Made by a program: the position numbers and the translations under genes. Positions 13,900-26,990 of a stretch of 64,000 nucleotides of DNA are shown piece by piece. Numbering within the stretch: the first letter of the stretch is position 1; every line of letters begins with the position of its first letter. Source of the DNA: Physcia stellaris. Lineage: Eukaryota; Ascomycota; Lecanoromycetes; Caliciales; Physciaceae. Where the stretch lies: assembly GCA_018902385.1 (NCBI GenBank), contig JABSSW010000013.1:1-64000 (forward strand). Direction: 5' to 3'. Below the pieces are notes generated by a model. The model saw only the letters and a list, made by a program, of their open reading frames with translations, was not told the origin of the DNA and did not search any database.

Positions 13900-15480
13900 C
13901 ATAATTTTTTCGTTTGTTGATCAATTTTCACAAAATTTTCAAATGATTCGAATGAATCGTTTTTTCAATTTCGATGTTAAAATTTGTCAAAACATCGTAT
14001 TTTCGAATGAAATGTGAATAATGAATCAAATTGTGCATTTTGAAAATATTGAAAAATCGTTTTTTTTTTGAAAAAAACGCAATGTTTTTTTGACAATATT
14101 AAAAACATGCAAATAATGTTGTATGTAATTCATGATTGTTTCGATATGCGAATGATATTGAATTATTATCGTTATATTGATTATCATTTTAATGCAAAAC
14201 AACATTTCGAATTGTGTTTTTTTCAAAAAAAAAATCATGACAAAATCATTTGACGCATATTGTTTTTAAATTTTTTTTTTGTCATTTTTTTGTATCATTA
14301 TACGTTTTTCAAATAATAAAATTTTTGTATGATGAAACACGCGTTCATGTTTGATTCAATTGTTTCGTTGTTTCGATTTGAATTCAAATCAATTTTTTTT
14401 TTCGTTTGCGTTGTTTTTTTTTGAAAATTTTCGTCATGACGTTTGAAATTTGAAATATTCAATTTTTTACGTACAAATCGATCATTTTTTTTATCATTTG
14501 ATGTAAAAAATTTGAAAACATTTTTTGATGCACATTGAACAAATAATGTTTTCAAACAAAATTATTGATCGATTTGATGTATTCGTGTCGATTTTGATCG
14601 TTTTTTTTTTATTTTTTTTGTCGTTGTTTTTTGATTTGATTTTTGTTAATTTGATGATTACGCATAAATCAATGTTCGTGTGAATGTAAATTTTCAAATT
14701 TTTTATTTGACGTCATACAAATCGAACAATGAAATTTGTTTTTGACATTCGTGATCAATGTTTGTTTCGAATAATCGATCGATATATTCATTAAAATCGA
14801 ATGACATTTTTTAAATTTGTCGTTTGCGTATCGTATCGAAATTTCAAAAATCGCATATTGTTTCAATGTTGATACGATAACAAAAATTAATTTATCAATT
14901 TTTTCGCAAAAAATTGTTAATTTACGACATAACATGATTTTCATAAATTTATGATAGAATTTCGTTTTCATATTGTTTTCGTCAGTCGATATCGAAATTA
15001 AATTCAATAAAATAACGTTTGATCGAAAACGCTGTTTTATGATCGCATCGTTCAAATTCGCTATAATCATATATATCGATCATAATTGTGACACGTCATT
15101 TATAGCGTTCAATTTAAATTGATCATTTATCAATTTGATCGATATTATTGTCGTTTCGACAAACAATTTTTTTTGCACGCGTCATCATCAATTTGTCGTG
15201 TGCATTTCTGTTCATATTCGAACATCGTCGTTTGTCACGTGTATTTCGTTCGACGTCGTAGTTTCGTATTTACGAATAAACGCATATACTAAATTGTTCG
15301 CAAAAAGTTTGTGTTTCATGAAAAATTTCAATATTTTGATACAATCGCGATAATACAACGAATAACGATTGACGAAAACATTTTCAATCATCGATTTCAC
15401 GACAAATTTTTTTTTCATTCATTTATCGTTGTGAATATTTTTGTTCAATGTGTTCAACATATTTCATCAATTGATATCAT
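13900..15480 (-). pseudogene. Decayed Plavaka/KDZ-like transposase
   Basis: Minus-strand translation gives three blocks in the order expected of the fungal Plavaka (Kyakuja-Dileera-Zisupton-like) transposase. At 15418-15212 there is a block with FADD-like context (HKLFANNLVYAF..RKY). At 15070-14669 there is a block with ISIDYSKQTLIT followed by FHCSIC, equivalent to the family's DYPEQ-LITG-CPxC segment. At 14238-14026 there is a block with YHSHIETIMNYIQHYLHVF. The blocks lie in different frames and are broken by stops. Typical substitutions are Pro and Leu codons turned into Phe or Ser, and Gly turned into Asn or Lys. It is non-functional. The assignment rests on my recollection of the family pattern, so it is moderate. 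Confidence 0.55.
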
Positions 15481-16787
15481 TTTTTATATGTGCGTGTTTT
15501 CACATAAATTTCAATTTTCGTCGATACAAAATTGATTTATCGTTTTTTAATGCATTTGTTGTCGTTGAATTATTTAACAAACGCATATGCGCACGATAAT
15601 TCGAAAAAATGATATAATTTTTTTTTTATTGTTGAATTTTTGTCGTTTGAATTGTAATCAATTTTCAACGATTTTTCAATTTTGATATCGATTACGTTTT
15701 CATAAATTATGATTTTGATAATCGAATTTTCGACAAATTTTTTGATTTTTTTTTTGATAAAATTGTCAAAATTTGTATCGTTAATGATTGATTCGATATT
15801 GTCGAAATAATCAACATCGATTTTCGATATGATTTTTTTGTTTGTTTGTTCATTTTGATAATTTTTTTTACGAAAACGTGATTTTGCAAATGTATGTTTT
15901 TTTAACGTTTCATCATTTGCGATTAAAATTGATAATGTTGAACATTTGCGCGAATGAATTGAAAAAACGCGATTGTTTTTATCGATATAAAAACAATTTC
16001 GACAATATCACATTTTCATTTGTTGATTTTAAAATGCGATAATTGAAAAAACGAATTCGAAAATTTATGATGTTTTTGATTGTGAAAATTTCAATGAAAA
16101 TCAAAACGAAAAAAATGAAAAATTTGAAAAACAAAATTTTGACATTCAATTGAAATCAATTGTTCGATGATGAACGATAATTGAAATGACGATAATTGAA
16201 AATTCAAATTTCGATATAACGATTCATATTTTGTTTCAAATTGTTGAAAATCAATTTCAAATTCGTTTTTAAATGCGTTTGTGTTCATTTTGTCAAACAA
16301 AAATTTTGAAATGTATTCACGTATCAAAAAATTTATCGATTGTTGTTTCGATGTAATGTCGCAATGTATGCAAATTGCGCATGTAATCAAAAATAATTCG
16401 TAATTTTAACGTGTGTTGAATTTGATGTGATTAAATTTCGTATTAATTTAATTAATAAACAAGTCGTTTTATATTTTTCATTTCATTTTTACATTATTTG
16501 TTTGTTGTCGTCGTTGCGAACAAATTTATATCGTCATTGTCAAATTGCAAACGTCAATTATTCGTCGTGATCGACAATTTCGATAATTCACGAATTGTTG
16601 TCAAAAATTCATTCGTTTTGTTTTTTTTCGTCGAATTTTTCAATTTTTTACAAATTCAATCGAATAAAAAAATTTGCAAATTTGTTTTTTCGTTTCAAAA
16701 AAAACGTCATTTTGTCATTTTCGAAATTGTCACGTTGTCGAAATTTTGTTAAAAATTCGTGAATTCGCAATCAATGTTGTTTTTTTC

Positions 16788-17045
16788 ATCAAAAAATCGA
16801 ATTGTGTCAAAAATCGCGATTGTTTTATCAATGAAAAATTTTTGCATCAAATAAACGTTGATGCAAAAATTGTTTGATCAATAAAAAATTAAAAATTAAA
16901 TTTTGATGTTGAAAAAAATCAACACAAAAATTGAAAATTTCATCAAAAATTCGATTTGTGTCAAAAATCGCGATTGTTTTATCAATGAAAAATTTTTGCA
17001 TCAAATAAACGTTGATGCAAAAATTGTTTCGATCAATAAAAAATC
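16788..17045. repeat. Direct duplication, period about 153 bases, each unit with a 12-base inverted repeat
   Basis: The segment starting TGTGTCAAAAATCGCGATTG occurs at 16804 and 16957. Each unit carries a hairpin with arms TTTTTGCATCAA and TTGATGCAAAAA around a 7-base loop. Both hairpins are unmutated relative to each other. Confidence 0.75.
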
Positions 17046-17654
17046 AAAACATTTGAACAATAAAAAAAATTAAATTTTGATATTGAAATTTTTTTTTTCG
17101 CGCGCGTTTTTCGAATCGAATCGAATAACACAAAATTTAATCAAATTTGTCGTTATTTTGTCGATTTGAATTGCGCGAAAATAAACAAACATTCGAAAAC
17201 AAAAAAATATCAAAAATGTAAAATGATTCGCGTGCGTGAAAATGTTCGAAATTCGCGTTTTTCATGATGTGTATATTTATTATTGAATATTCGATTTTGA
17301 AAATCGTTATTCATCGAAAGCGAAAAAAATATTTATTGTCGTCAATGTTGTTTTTTGAAAATGAAATGAAACGATGCAACAAATGAATGAAATTTTTGAA
17401 AAACGATTTTTTTCACGTTAAAAAATCGATTGATGAATGAATACGAAACAAAAAAAATGATTATAATCGTCGATGTCGATGTTCGAAAATAAAATGAAAC
17501 GATGCAACAAATGAATGAAAACAATCAAAAACAACATTTATTACATTATAAAAGCGATTGACGAAATGAATAAAAAACAAAAAACAATGCGACGAAAAAA
17601 AAATATCGCGAATTCGCGAAAATTTTCAAAAAAAATGTTTTTATTTATATCGAA

Positions 17655-17800
17655 TTAAATTCAAAATAAATCGTTTTATTCAACGATCGACAAATAAATA
17701 TCGCGAATTTTGATCGTTCAATACAATCGTTTTATTCAAAAATCGACGAATAAATATCGCGAATTTTGATCGTTCAATACAATCATTTTGTCGAAATGTC
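17655..17800. repeat. Short tandem repeat, period about 60 bases
   Basis: Two and a half units share AAATATCGCGAATTTTGATC followed by GTTCAATACAATC. A separate 35-base direct repeat (AAATGAAACGATGCAACAAA) recurs at about 17355 and 17490. Confidence 0.7.
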
Positions 17801-18439
17801 GCAAATAAATAATGATAACATCGTTTCGTTGCGCAAAAAAAAAGTTGTCGAAATTTACAAACGATATCGATGTTATCGTTCGAATCACGAAAAAAAAAAA
17901 TTGTATTTTAATTGAAATTATGAACTTTGCGCAATGACTTCGTCACGTTTGAAACGTCAAAAAGAAAATAATGAAAATCTGCTTCGTAATATTCATCAAT
18001 TAAAAAAAATTTTATTGCAAAAAAAAAATATCGCGTTGATACACAGACTCGATTTTAAAAATCGTCATAATTTGAAAATATCATTACGTCGACTGAATTT
18101 TCCAAAATACGATCAAAATTCAACAAGTAAATGTGTAATTTGCAAAAAAAATTTGCATTTAAATTGAATTGTTTGAAAACAAAATGAAATATTTCAATTC
18201 GTAATTTTTGAAAATTTGTTTTTGTTTAAAATCAAAACAGACATTTTTTTCAATAAAATGTGTGTAAAATATCAAATGAAATGAAAACAATAAACATTAA
18301 CAACTGCGTGTCAAAAAATGAAAAACATTGATCGTGAAAATTCATTTGATTTGAATTAATAATCGACATGCAAATTCATTTTTTTTCAATGATTTCAATG
18401 TTTGTTTCGTTTTTTCGAATTTGATTTTTTGAATTGTGA

Positions 18440-18665
18440 ATACAATTTTCATTTCATTTGATATTTCACAAATTAATTTTCAAAAATCGTTCAAATTTGC
18501 AAAATTTTGATTTTTTCATTTCATATTTCACAAATTTCAAATCAATTTTTGAATTTTGTTTGAATTTGCAAAAAAATTGTTTAAATTTGCAAAATTTTGA
18601 TTTTCATTTGATATTTCATAATTCAATTTTTAGAAATTGCGTAAATTTACAAAATTTTGATTTGT
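18440..18665. repeat. Imperfect tandem repeat, about 70-base unit
   Basis: Three units share AAATTTGCAAAATTTTGATT followed by a CATTT(G)ATATTTCA element. Copies differ by small indels and transitions. Confidence 0.65.
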
Positions 18666-21600
18666 TCATGTTTCATTAATGAATTTCAAATCAACAATGA
18701 CATTCGTAAAAACATTCGTAAAATCAACATTCGTAATGACAATCGAACGTCGTATCAATGTTTTTTTGAAATGAATAAATCAACGTTTAATGATTCAATT
18801 CAATGTTTTCAAACATATCGACGAATTGAAACATTTTTTGAAACACAAAACACGCGACATAAATGTTGAAAATTTGATACGAAATGTTCGAAATTTTGTC
18901 ATGATTATGTGTCATGAAATAAAACGTTTTATGACGAATTTTTATCAATTGATAAAAAAATTATCAATAAATCGTTCGAAATTGCAAAACGATCGTTGAA
19001 CATTAATGAAAAAAAAACAACGATTTTTCGCATTGAAAAAAAACGAAAATTTCGAACAAAAAAAAATTAAAACAATTTTGAAATTTCGACAACGTGAAAC
19101 AAATGATGTCATCGCACGCATTTGCAAAAATTTTGAACGTTTTTAACAATGTCGCAAAACAATATTCGAATGTCGAACGAATACGTTCAATGATGAAAAA
19201 CGCAATCGTGAACAAATTGAATGTTTTTGAAAATTCAAAAAAACGAAAAAATTCAAATATTTCAATCAAAAATTTAATTCAGATTTAAAAAAAAAATTAC
19301 GACAATACAGCATTTTTTACGACAAATTTTTTGTCACAATTGAATTTGATACGAACAAATCGCGAATTAAAATATAAATTTAGCGATTTTTTCATTACAA
19401 ATCGTGCAAAAACATTGTTCAATATTTTTCACGTTTTTTCGAAATTTTTTTACGTTTTATCGAACGTTTCGTTTCAATCGTTTGACGAATCAACAATTTC
19501 AATATTTTTTTCTCGTTCACAAATCGCATTCATTAACGTTTTATCGTACGTTGAATGACGATCGATCAACGAATCGACAATTTCAACATTTTTTTCTCGT
19601 TTACATATTTCATATTTCGACGTTTTTTCGAACATTTCGATTTCATCGATCGAAAATCAAACAATTTTGACATTTTTTTATCATGCACGAATTTCATTTT
19701 TTTCAATTTTCGTGTTTTTTGCGACTTTTCGTGTTTTCGTGTTTTTCATATTTTTTTCGATTTTTCGTGTTTTCGTTTTTTTCACGATTTTTAATGTTTT
19801 CGCACAAACATCAACATCGAAAAATTTAATGAACATCGAAAAAAAAAATTCAATGAACATCGAAAAAAAAATCTCAATCGAAATTTAAAAAATTTAAACG
19901 AAATTTCACGTATAAAACGTTTTACAAATTCAACAAAATCAACATGAAAAAATCAAATCAATCATCAAATTTTTTCACATCGTTCAAATCGATTGTAAAG
20001 TCGAAAAATTCAATTACGAATTCGTCGTCATATTTCAAATTTTCAATCATGATTTCAATGAAATTTAATATAAATTTCGAAATTATTAAAATGTACGCGA
20101 AATCGAATTGAATAAAAAACATGAAAAAAAAAATTTTGTGAACATAAATAACGCATACAATTGATTCATGAACATTTTCGACGTTTGAAACATGTTTTTA
20201 AATGAATTAAAAATGTATCGATATCATGCGTTTATTATCAAAAAACAATTCGAACGCGAATGATTTGAAAATTGTATACATTCGATATTACAACAAATTA
20301 TGCGCACGAATTTTTTGTTGTACAGAACGATAACATGTTTACGATTGAATTATAATTATCGTTTAATGTCGTATTCAGTAAATATACGTTTCGCGTTGTT
20401 CGATAATGCAATTGAATTTCGAAATTTAAATCGAAATGCGCAATTGTTATTCAATGAAAAAATTCTTGATTGTTATTCGACATCAATAACATTCACAAAA
20501 AAAAACGACAATAATTGTTTTTTTTTGTTGACAAAAATTTATAAAAATTTTGAAAAATGATGCGATCGATTGAAAAATCGAAAATTGTTGTTAAAAAAAA
20601 ATCGTATCAATTTTTATCATCGTAACAATTTCATTGACGAAAATATAAAAAATTTCGAAACAACGTGATTTTTTTGTCATGCAAAAATTGAATTTATTCG
20701 AATTTTTTTTTTCAAATTTCATATGAATCAAAAAATTCAACGAATACAAAATTGATAACAATGTATTTTATGTTGATGACAAAAAATGACAAAAACGAAT
20801 TCGAAATTTCGAATTGCGACAATGTCACAAAAATCGTTGTTTGTCACATGTCGTTAAAAAATCAATCAATTTTTTTGCAAATATGCGCAAAATGTATTTA
20901 TCAATTCACGAAAATTTTTTTGTTGCAATGTCGTTGAACAATGACATCGTTATTGAGCAAATTTTGTTCGAACGCATGAATTGAAACAATGCGAAAACGA
21001 TGTTTGAATTACGAAAATTGTTCAATGAAAATTCGTTCGTTTTCGAAAATTATATTCAAATTTGAAAATTTCTAATTTTGATTCGAATGAAAAATTGTTA
21101 TATTGATATCAAAATCGTCGAAATGAAAATGTTCGAAAAAAATCGTATTGAAAACAATAATTCAATTAAAAATCAAATGTACATGAAATCAAACGTATTT
21201 CAAACAATAATTTACGAATACGTTTATCAATACGTGCGTGCAATTACATCGATGTCATTTCGTAAATTTTTCATGACACATGTATTTGATTTTATTAACG
21301 TATTTAAATTTTGTCGTGTATTATGTTCATTTGATTTTTAATTGTGTTCGTTGTCACGAAAAAAAAATTACAATAAACAAATGTTTGAAAAATTAAATCA
21401 AAAATTTTTCAATGATTTCAAAAACAAAAACAAAAACAAATTTATGATTAAAATTAAATCATTTTTGAAATTTCGTGAAAATTCAAATCACAACGAGTTT
21501 GACATGTGATTCATTTAAATATCGATCAATTATTTGTTAAAAATTTGACAATGAACGAAAAAATGAAAATTTGTTTTTGTTTTTCGAAATTTTTTTGCAC

Positions 21601-22197
21601 ATTGTTGATTCATTTATTTACATCAATGATGTCATTCATTTAACATGAATTATTTGACATTCGAAAATTGTTTGCATGATCAAACATTAAATTTTTTTTT
21701 GTCATTTTTTTTTTACGATAGAAATTAAAATTAATCATCAACATCAATTAAATTGAACGTATTTTTTGAAAACAACATGAAACGAACGAATATGAACGAT
21801 GATCGATACGATAATCAAAATTAATTGTCAATTCAAAAAACGAAAATAAACAAATTATGTTTCATGCGCGTTTTGATGTGACATTATGACGTCGTGACAA
21901 CAAATGTTTTTCGAAAATTGAAAATTTGATTTCAACATGAAATGTTTGAAATCGATTACAATTTTTGATGTTATGTTTTATGAATTCGATGTCGATTCAA
22001 ATACTATGTAAAAAAATCAAAACGTTAAAAGTCGATTTCAAGCGTTTCAAACGTTTTGATCAAAATACATTCGACTTCGAATCGATAAGCAATAAAACAT
22101 TTTCCTGACGATCGAATGTTTATTCGACAATCGATTTCGAATATTTATTGACGCAACGTTTTCAATAAAATTTTTAATCAACATCGTTATTGAAATG

Positions 22198-22330
22198 AAT
22201 TTCACACGTGATTGAAATCGTTTCATTTTTCGATTTTTGTTTGTTTTTCGATTGTTTTTTTCACATTTCGAATACGAAACAATCGAAAAGCAAACAAAAA
22301 TCGAGAAGTGAAACGATTTCAATCACGCAT
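22198..22330. repeat. Palindrome 1, copy A
   Basis: Arms of about 50 bases (left GTGATTGAAATCGTTTCATT, right its complement AGTGAAACGATTTCAATCAC) surround a loop of about 17 bases. The right arm keeps ApG residues (AAAAGC, GAGAAGTG) where the left arm shows the mutated partner. Compared with copy B, about 9-10 bases are missing at the outer end of the right arm. Confidence 0.9.
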
Positions 22331-22449
22331 TTTGTACATTTGCGCGAAAATTGCAAACAATTATTGCAAACAATTATTGCAAACAATTATTGTAAACATT
22401 CGTTCAATAAATGAATTTTCGTTTTTTCGCAAACGATTTCGAAATCAAA

Positions 22450-23110
22450 ATGATCAAATTTTTTAACGTGAAATTCATGTTATCGAATGTTTATTCGACA
22501 ATCGATTTCGAATATTTATTGACGCAATATTTTCAATAAATCATTTAATCAATCATTTTTGATGAATCGTTTTCAAATACATTATTTTGTAACAATTATC
22601 AAGAAATCGATAACGTGAAATTCTTGTCACTCGTTATCGATTTTTTGATGATTATTACAAAATAATGTATTTGAAAAACGATTCATTTAAACTAATTTGC
22701 AAAAAAAATTGTTAACAATGTTCACGCAATTAAAATTCGTTGTACGCAATTAAAATTCGTTCAATAAATGAATCGTCAAATTTTCACAAACGAAATTGTC
22801 GTCAAAACGATCAAATTTTTTAACGTGAAATTCATTTCATCGAATGTTTGTTCGACATTGATCGTTGTTTATTTATTGATTCAACGTTTTCAATTTTTAC
22901 ACAATCATCGTTTGCGTTTGAACAAAAAAAAATTATTGATTATCGTGATTCAAGCGAAAAATTTCGCGTTATCGATTTTTTGATGATTGTTACAAAATAA
23001 TATATTTGAAAAAAATTTATCAAAAAAAAACGAATTTAATATTTGCAAAAAAATTGTTAGCAATGATCGCAAACAATCACGATAAACATTCGTTCAATAA
23101 AAAAATCATC
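22450..23110. repeat. Tandem 350-370-base modules, copy A
   Basis: The segment TCAAATTTTTTAACGTGAAA followed by a TTCGAC motif recurs at about 22455 and 22810, each preceded by a CATTCGTTCAATAAATGAAT-like stretch, with a third related stretch at about 22100. In copy B the same modules lie at about 33689, 34063 and 34431. The modules embed the two palindromes. Confidence 0.75.
22563..22685. repeat. Palindrome 2, copy A
   Basis: This is an inverted repeat with arms of about 53 bases. Left arm: TGAATCGTTTTCAAATACAT and on to AAGAAATCGATAACG. The right arm is the reverse complement ending CGATTCA. The loop is about 17 bases. The same palindrome is at 34180-34303 in copy B. Confidence 0.9.
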
Positions 23111-23677
23111 AAATTTTCACAAACGATCGACGAAAATCAATTTTGTGAAATTTCGAAAATTCAAAATTCAAATTATGAATTAAAAACATTCATTGCATGC
23201 GATATAATGTATGCAACGAACAATGATTTTTCAATGATCGAACATACATAAAGTTTTCAAACGATTCAATCAATGATGAATAAATCGACTCAAATTGAAA
23301 ACAAAACGATTGAACAATTCGAAATTTTGCGCAAATCATTGAACGTAATTTCATTGCAATCGAAAAATGATTTCATTCGTGATCAAATTTGAATTTTTTA
23401 ACAATGAAATCATAATTCGATCGAATTTTTTGTTCAAATAACATGCAATTCAATTGACGTGTCAAATCAATTGATTTTGCATACAACGATTTTTTGTTTT
23501 TTGCATTTTATATATCGATTGCATTTGATCGCAATTGAAACAAATAATGAAAATTTTTAATATTATATTGCGACGATGTGTTTTCAAAATTTCATTATGT
23601 GTCAATTGTAAACAATCATCATGAATTTTTTCGATCAATCGTTTTTTGACAAAAAAACAAAATATGCAAATTTGTTT

Positions 23678-26600
23678 TCATGCAACGATTCGATTTTCGA
23701 AAAATTCGAAATTTTTTTTTTTCGCGACGATCGCATTGCATGCAAATTTGACGACAACGTCGTATGTTTCACGCTTTTCGTTTTCGAATTCGTTGTCGAA
23801 AAATTCATCAAAATTTTTCGATTCAATTGAAGAAACTTGATCGAAAAAAGCAAAAAAAATTGACACAAAAATCGAAATCAATTTTAAAACGTCGAAATCA
23901 ATCAATTGATTCGACGCAAACACAATGAATAACGTCGTGAATCGTGTGTTGACAAACAAAAAAATAATTGCATGCAAAAAAATGTTCGAACGCAACGAAA
24001 TATTTGAACGTTTCGCAATGATCGCATGTCGTTTTGATGACGAAAATGAAAAAACGAAAAATCGAAACGAAATTTGAAAAACGATATCGAAAACATTTTG
24101 AACAAATCGTGAAAACGAGAAAAATGAATTGTTAACAATTAAACGACGAAAAATGTCGATGACAATGTCGCGAAAAAAATTAATCGAAATTTCGTGATAA
24201 AAATTGATTGATTTCGTTGAAAATTGACGAAAACGATAATAACAAAATTCGCATGACATTCGTTTAATGAAATCATTCATGAATTGATTGTACGCAATGT
24301 CAACATTTTCGTCAAAATAAACAATCAAAAACTCACGATAACATTGTTGATTTTGAAAAAATCTCGTCATGCGAACACAATCGTTGTTCAAAAAATCAAT
24401 TCGATATTTCGAATTTCACTGAACAAATCAACGATTTGTCAACAATGTCAAACAGATTGTCGACATATCGTTTCGATCGATTCGTTTTGTTTTTTGTTCG
24501 TAATTGACAAAATCGTCGAAAACATTCAAATGAATGATTTTACGAATGAAAAAATAATGAACATCAACATTAAAAAACGACGTTGTTACAAAAAAATCGA
24601 TTAATTTTTGATTTTATGCAATCATCATTCGAATTCGATTTTCGCGCGAGAAAATTTCATGATAAAATTCGCAATCGATGATTTTTGTTAAAATTTTATT
24701 CATTTGTTTGTTGCGAACGTAAACAATGTTACGCGCAATTGATATTTGATCGAAAAAACGATTGTTTTTCAAATTTTAATGTTTTGCATGCAAATTCTAA
24801 TCGTTTCGCTGATCAATGAATTAATCAATTCAGACGAGCGATCGTTCGACGACGAAATTGTTTGCACGCAATATTGAAAATTAAATCGATCATTGTTGAA
24901 ACGCATCATATCGTATCGAATGAAATGCAACGTTTGTTTGAAATTCATTTCGACGATAAACGACAATGTGATCGTTATGCAAACGAACGAAACAAAAATT
25001 TCACGAAATTGAAATATGAAAAACATTTTTTGTCGATAATGATTGATTATCAATAATTGATAAATTTCGTTCAAAACAATACGATTCAAACGATCATTGA
25101 CATACAAAAATTGCGCAAACTCAACGAAATCAAAAATGACGACGTTTTCAATGTTCACGAAAAACAACGATAAAATTGCATGAAATTGATTTCGAATGAA
25201 AAAAAAATCGTAATTCATGCAATAAATGTTTCATTGTTTGCATCGTTTTTGAAAATTTTGTTTCAACGCGATCAATGACACGATGACAATAATAATTTTC
25301 GCGCGAAACAATTGAAAAAAAATTACAAACAACAAAATTTTGTCGTTGTCAATAAACATTATCACGAACATTTTCGAACGATTGCGTGCAATCATCAACA
25401 ATTCATTGCGTTGATTCGTGTTGCGAAATTTTGTTTACGAATCGAACAATTGTTTCATGCATTGTTCAATGATCGATCAAATTCATAATTCACTTCGTAT
25501 CTTCAAATTAGAATTTCGATTTTGACGTTTGAAATGAGTCGAAATCAAATCGCGATTGAAAAGTCGTTTGTGAAATTTTGTCATATTGCGAATCGCATGC
25601 AACTGAACGATTTCTTCGTGTCATCGAATATTGATTTTCAAATAGTTCGTTAGCAATTCATTCGTAAAATCAAAAAACAAATCAACATCGTTGCCATAAA
25701 TCATGCGATTGATGAAAAGAATGTGATTTGTTTGCATAACATGAATTCTGCTCGCGTTGTTTTGTTTGAAAATTGACAAATTAATTTTTTCAAAATCGTC
25801 GTCGCAATTCGAATTCGAATCATGAATTGCATGCGATGTTTGTGCGTTGAAAATTTTCGAAATTTCATACATTTTGCATGCAAAATTTCGCAACAATCGT
25901 TTGTCGACGCATACAAACATATGACGATATTGTTTGATAATAATGACGAAATTTAACGTCAACGTGATTTGTCGTTTTATAACAATGTCGAATTGATCGA
26001 CGTTTCATATTTGTTTACGTTTTTCAAACAAATGTTTACGATTAATCGAATATTGTATGCAAAAACAAAAAAAAAAAACAATCAAACGTAAATGAAATAT
26101 CGTATCAACAAATCATTCATTTTCGATAACAAAAAACGCGTAATAAAACGAAAATCGATTTTTCATGCAATTTTGTGATAATTATTGACGACAATTATCA
26201 ATTTATGCGACAAATACAAATTGCGTGCAATTTCTTGATTCATCAAATTTCAATCAATTTTTTACGACGAAAAAACAAATTTGAAATTTGAAACAAAACA
26301 TTGAACATTCGCAAAAATCGTTAAATTGTTAACAAAATCGAATTGACAATTGTGTTTAAATCAACATTTCGACGAAATTTTTTTAACAAATTTATCGAAA
26401 ACAATTTTGTTGAATTGATATTAAATTTTTGTTTTTTTTTTTTATTGAAATGTTTTGAAAACGTTTTATATACAGATTTTCAATTGATTGCGTAAATCAT
26501 CGAAAAAATTTGTCGAATTTGTTGTCGAAATAATTGTCAACAAAATTGTTCATTGAATACAAAAACGTTTCATGCAAATTCAATAACAAATCATTTTCGA

Positions 26601-26990
26601 AAATGATTAATCGAATCAATCATAACTTTTTATTTTGTCGTTTCATGAAATTCAAATTGATATTTTCAATACGAAATTTTCATTGAGAATCGACGTTGAT
26701 ATAATGTTTTATCGAATGTCGTATCGTGTCGTTGTTGAGATTTTTAAATAAAAAATCGTCATAAATTCAATTTCGATATAAAATTGAACGCGATATTGAT
26801 CAAATATTTGATTCGTTGTCGACGCTGATTTTTAAATTTCGACAAAGACGAAAAAATAATTGATTTTAAATTTTTCGAAAAAGAAATACGTAACGAATTA
26901 ATATTGACGTCAAAATGAAAAGATCCACGAATACCAACGATTGTTTGCATCGTTCGAATTTTATCAAATTCATTCATTCAATCGAAAAAG
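23678..26990 (-). pseudogene. RecQ/telomere-linked-helicase-like gene, copy A, decayed and truncated
   Basis: Minus-strand blocks match copy B: 25962-25621 (upstream domain with QYRHMFVCVDKRLL), 25218-24769 (helicase core) and 24391-23678 (C-terminal region). In the core, the DExH box reads RIVLNEIYQLL, so both the Asp and the His of the box are lost, and motif III reads CITITLSFIVEM in place of the usual TATLPPS. The C-terminal block keeps a Cys-rich CYREF...CEFCYYRFRQ segment like the RecQ zinc-binding region. Substitutions are Pro/Leu to Phe/Ser and Asp/Gly to Asn/Lys. The N-terminal zinc-finger part present in copy B is absent. The gene is dead. Confidence 0.7.

Larger units (their letters stand above)
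15480..22030. other. AT-rich hypermutated DNA, no gene seen
   Basis: This continues the insert that splits repeat copy A. It contains several small tandem repeats, annotated separately. A short frame at 17934-18167 (+) keeps more CpT, CpC and ApG than its surroundings, and its Lys/Arg-rich 77-residue translation ends in a CVICKK motif. I do not recognise it. Nothing else supports a gene. Confidence 0.55.
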
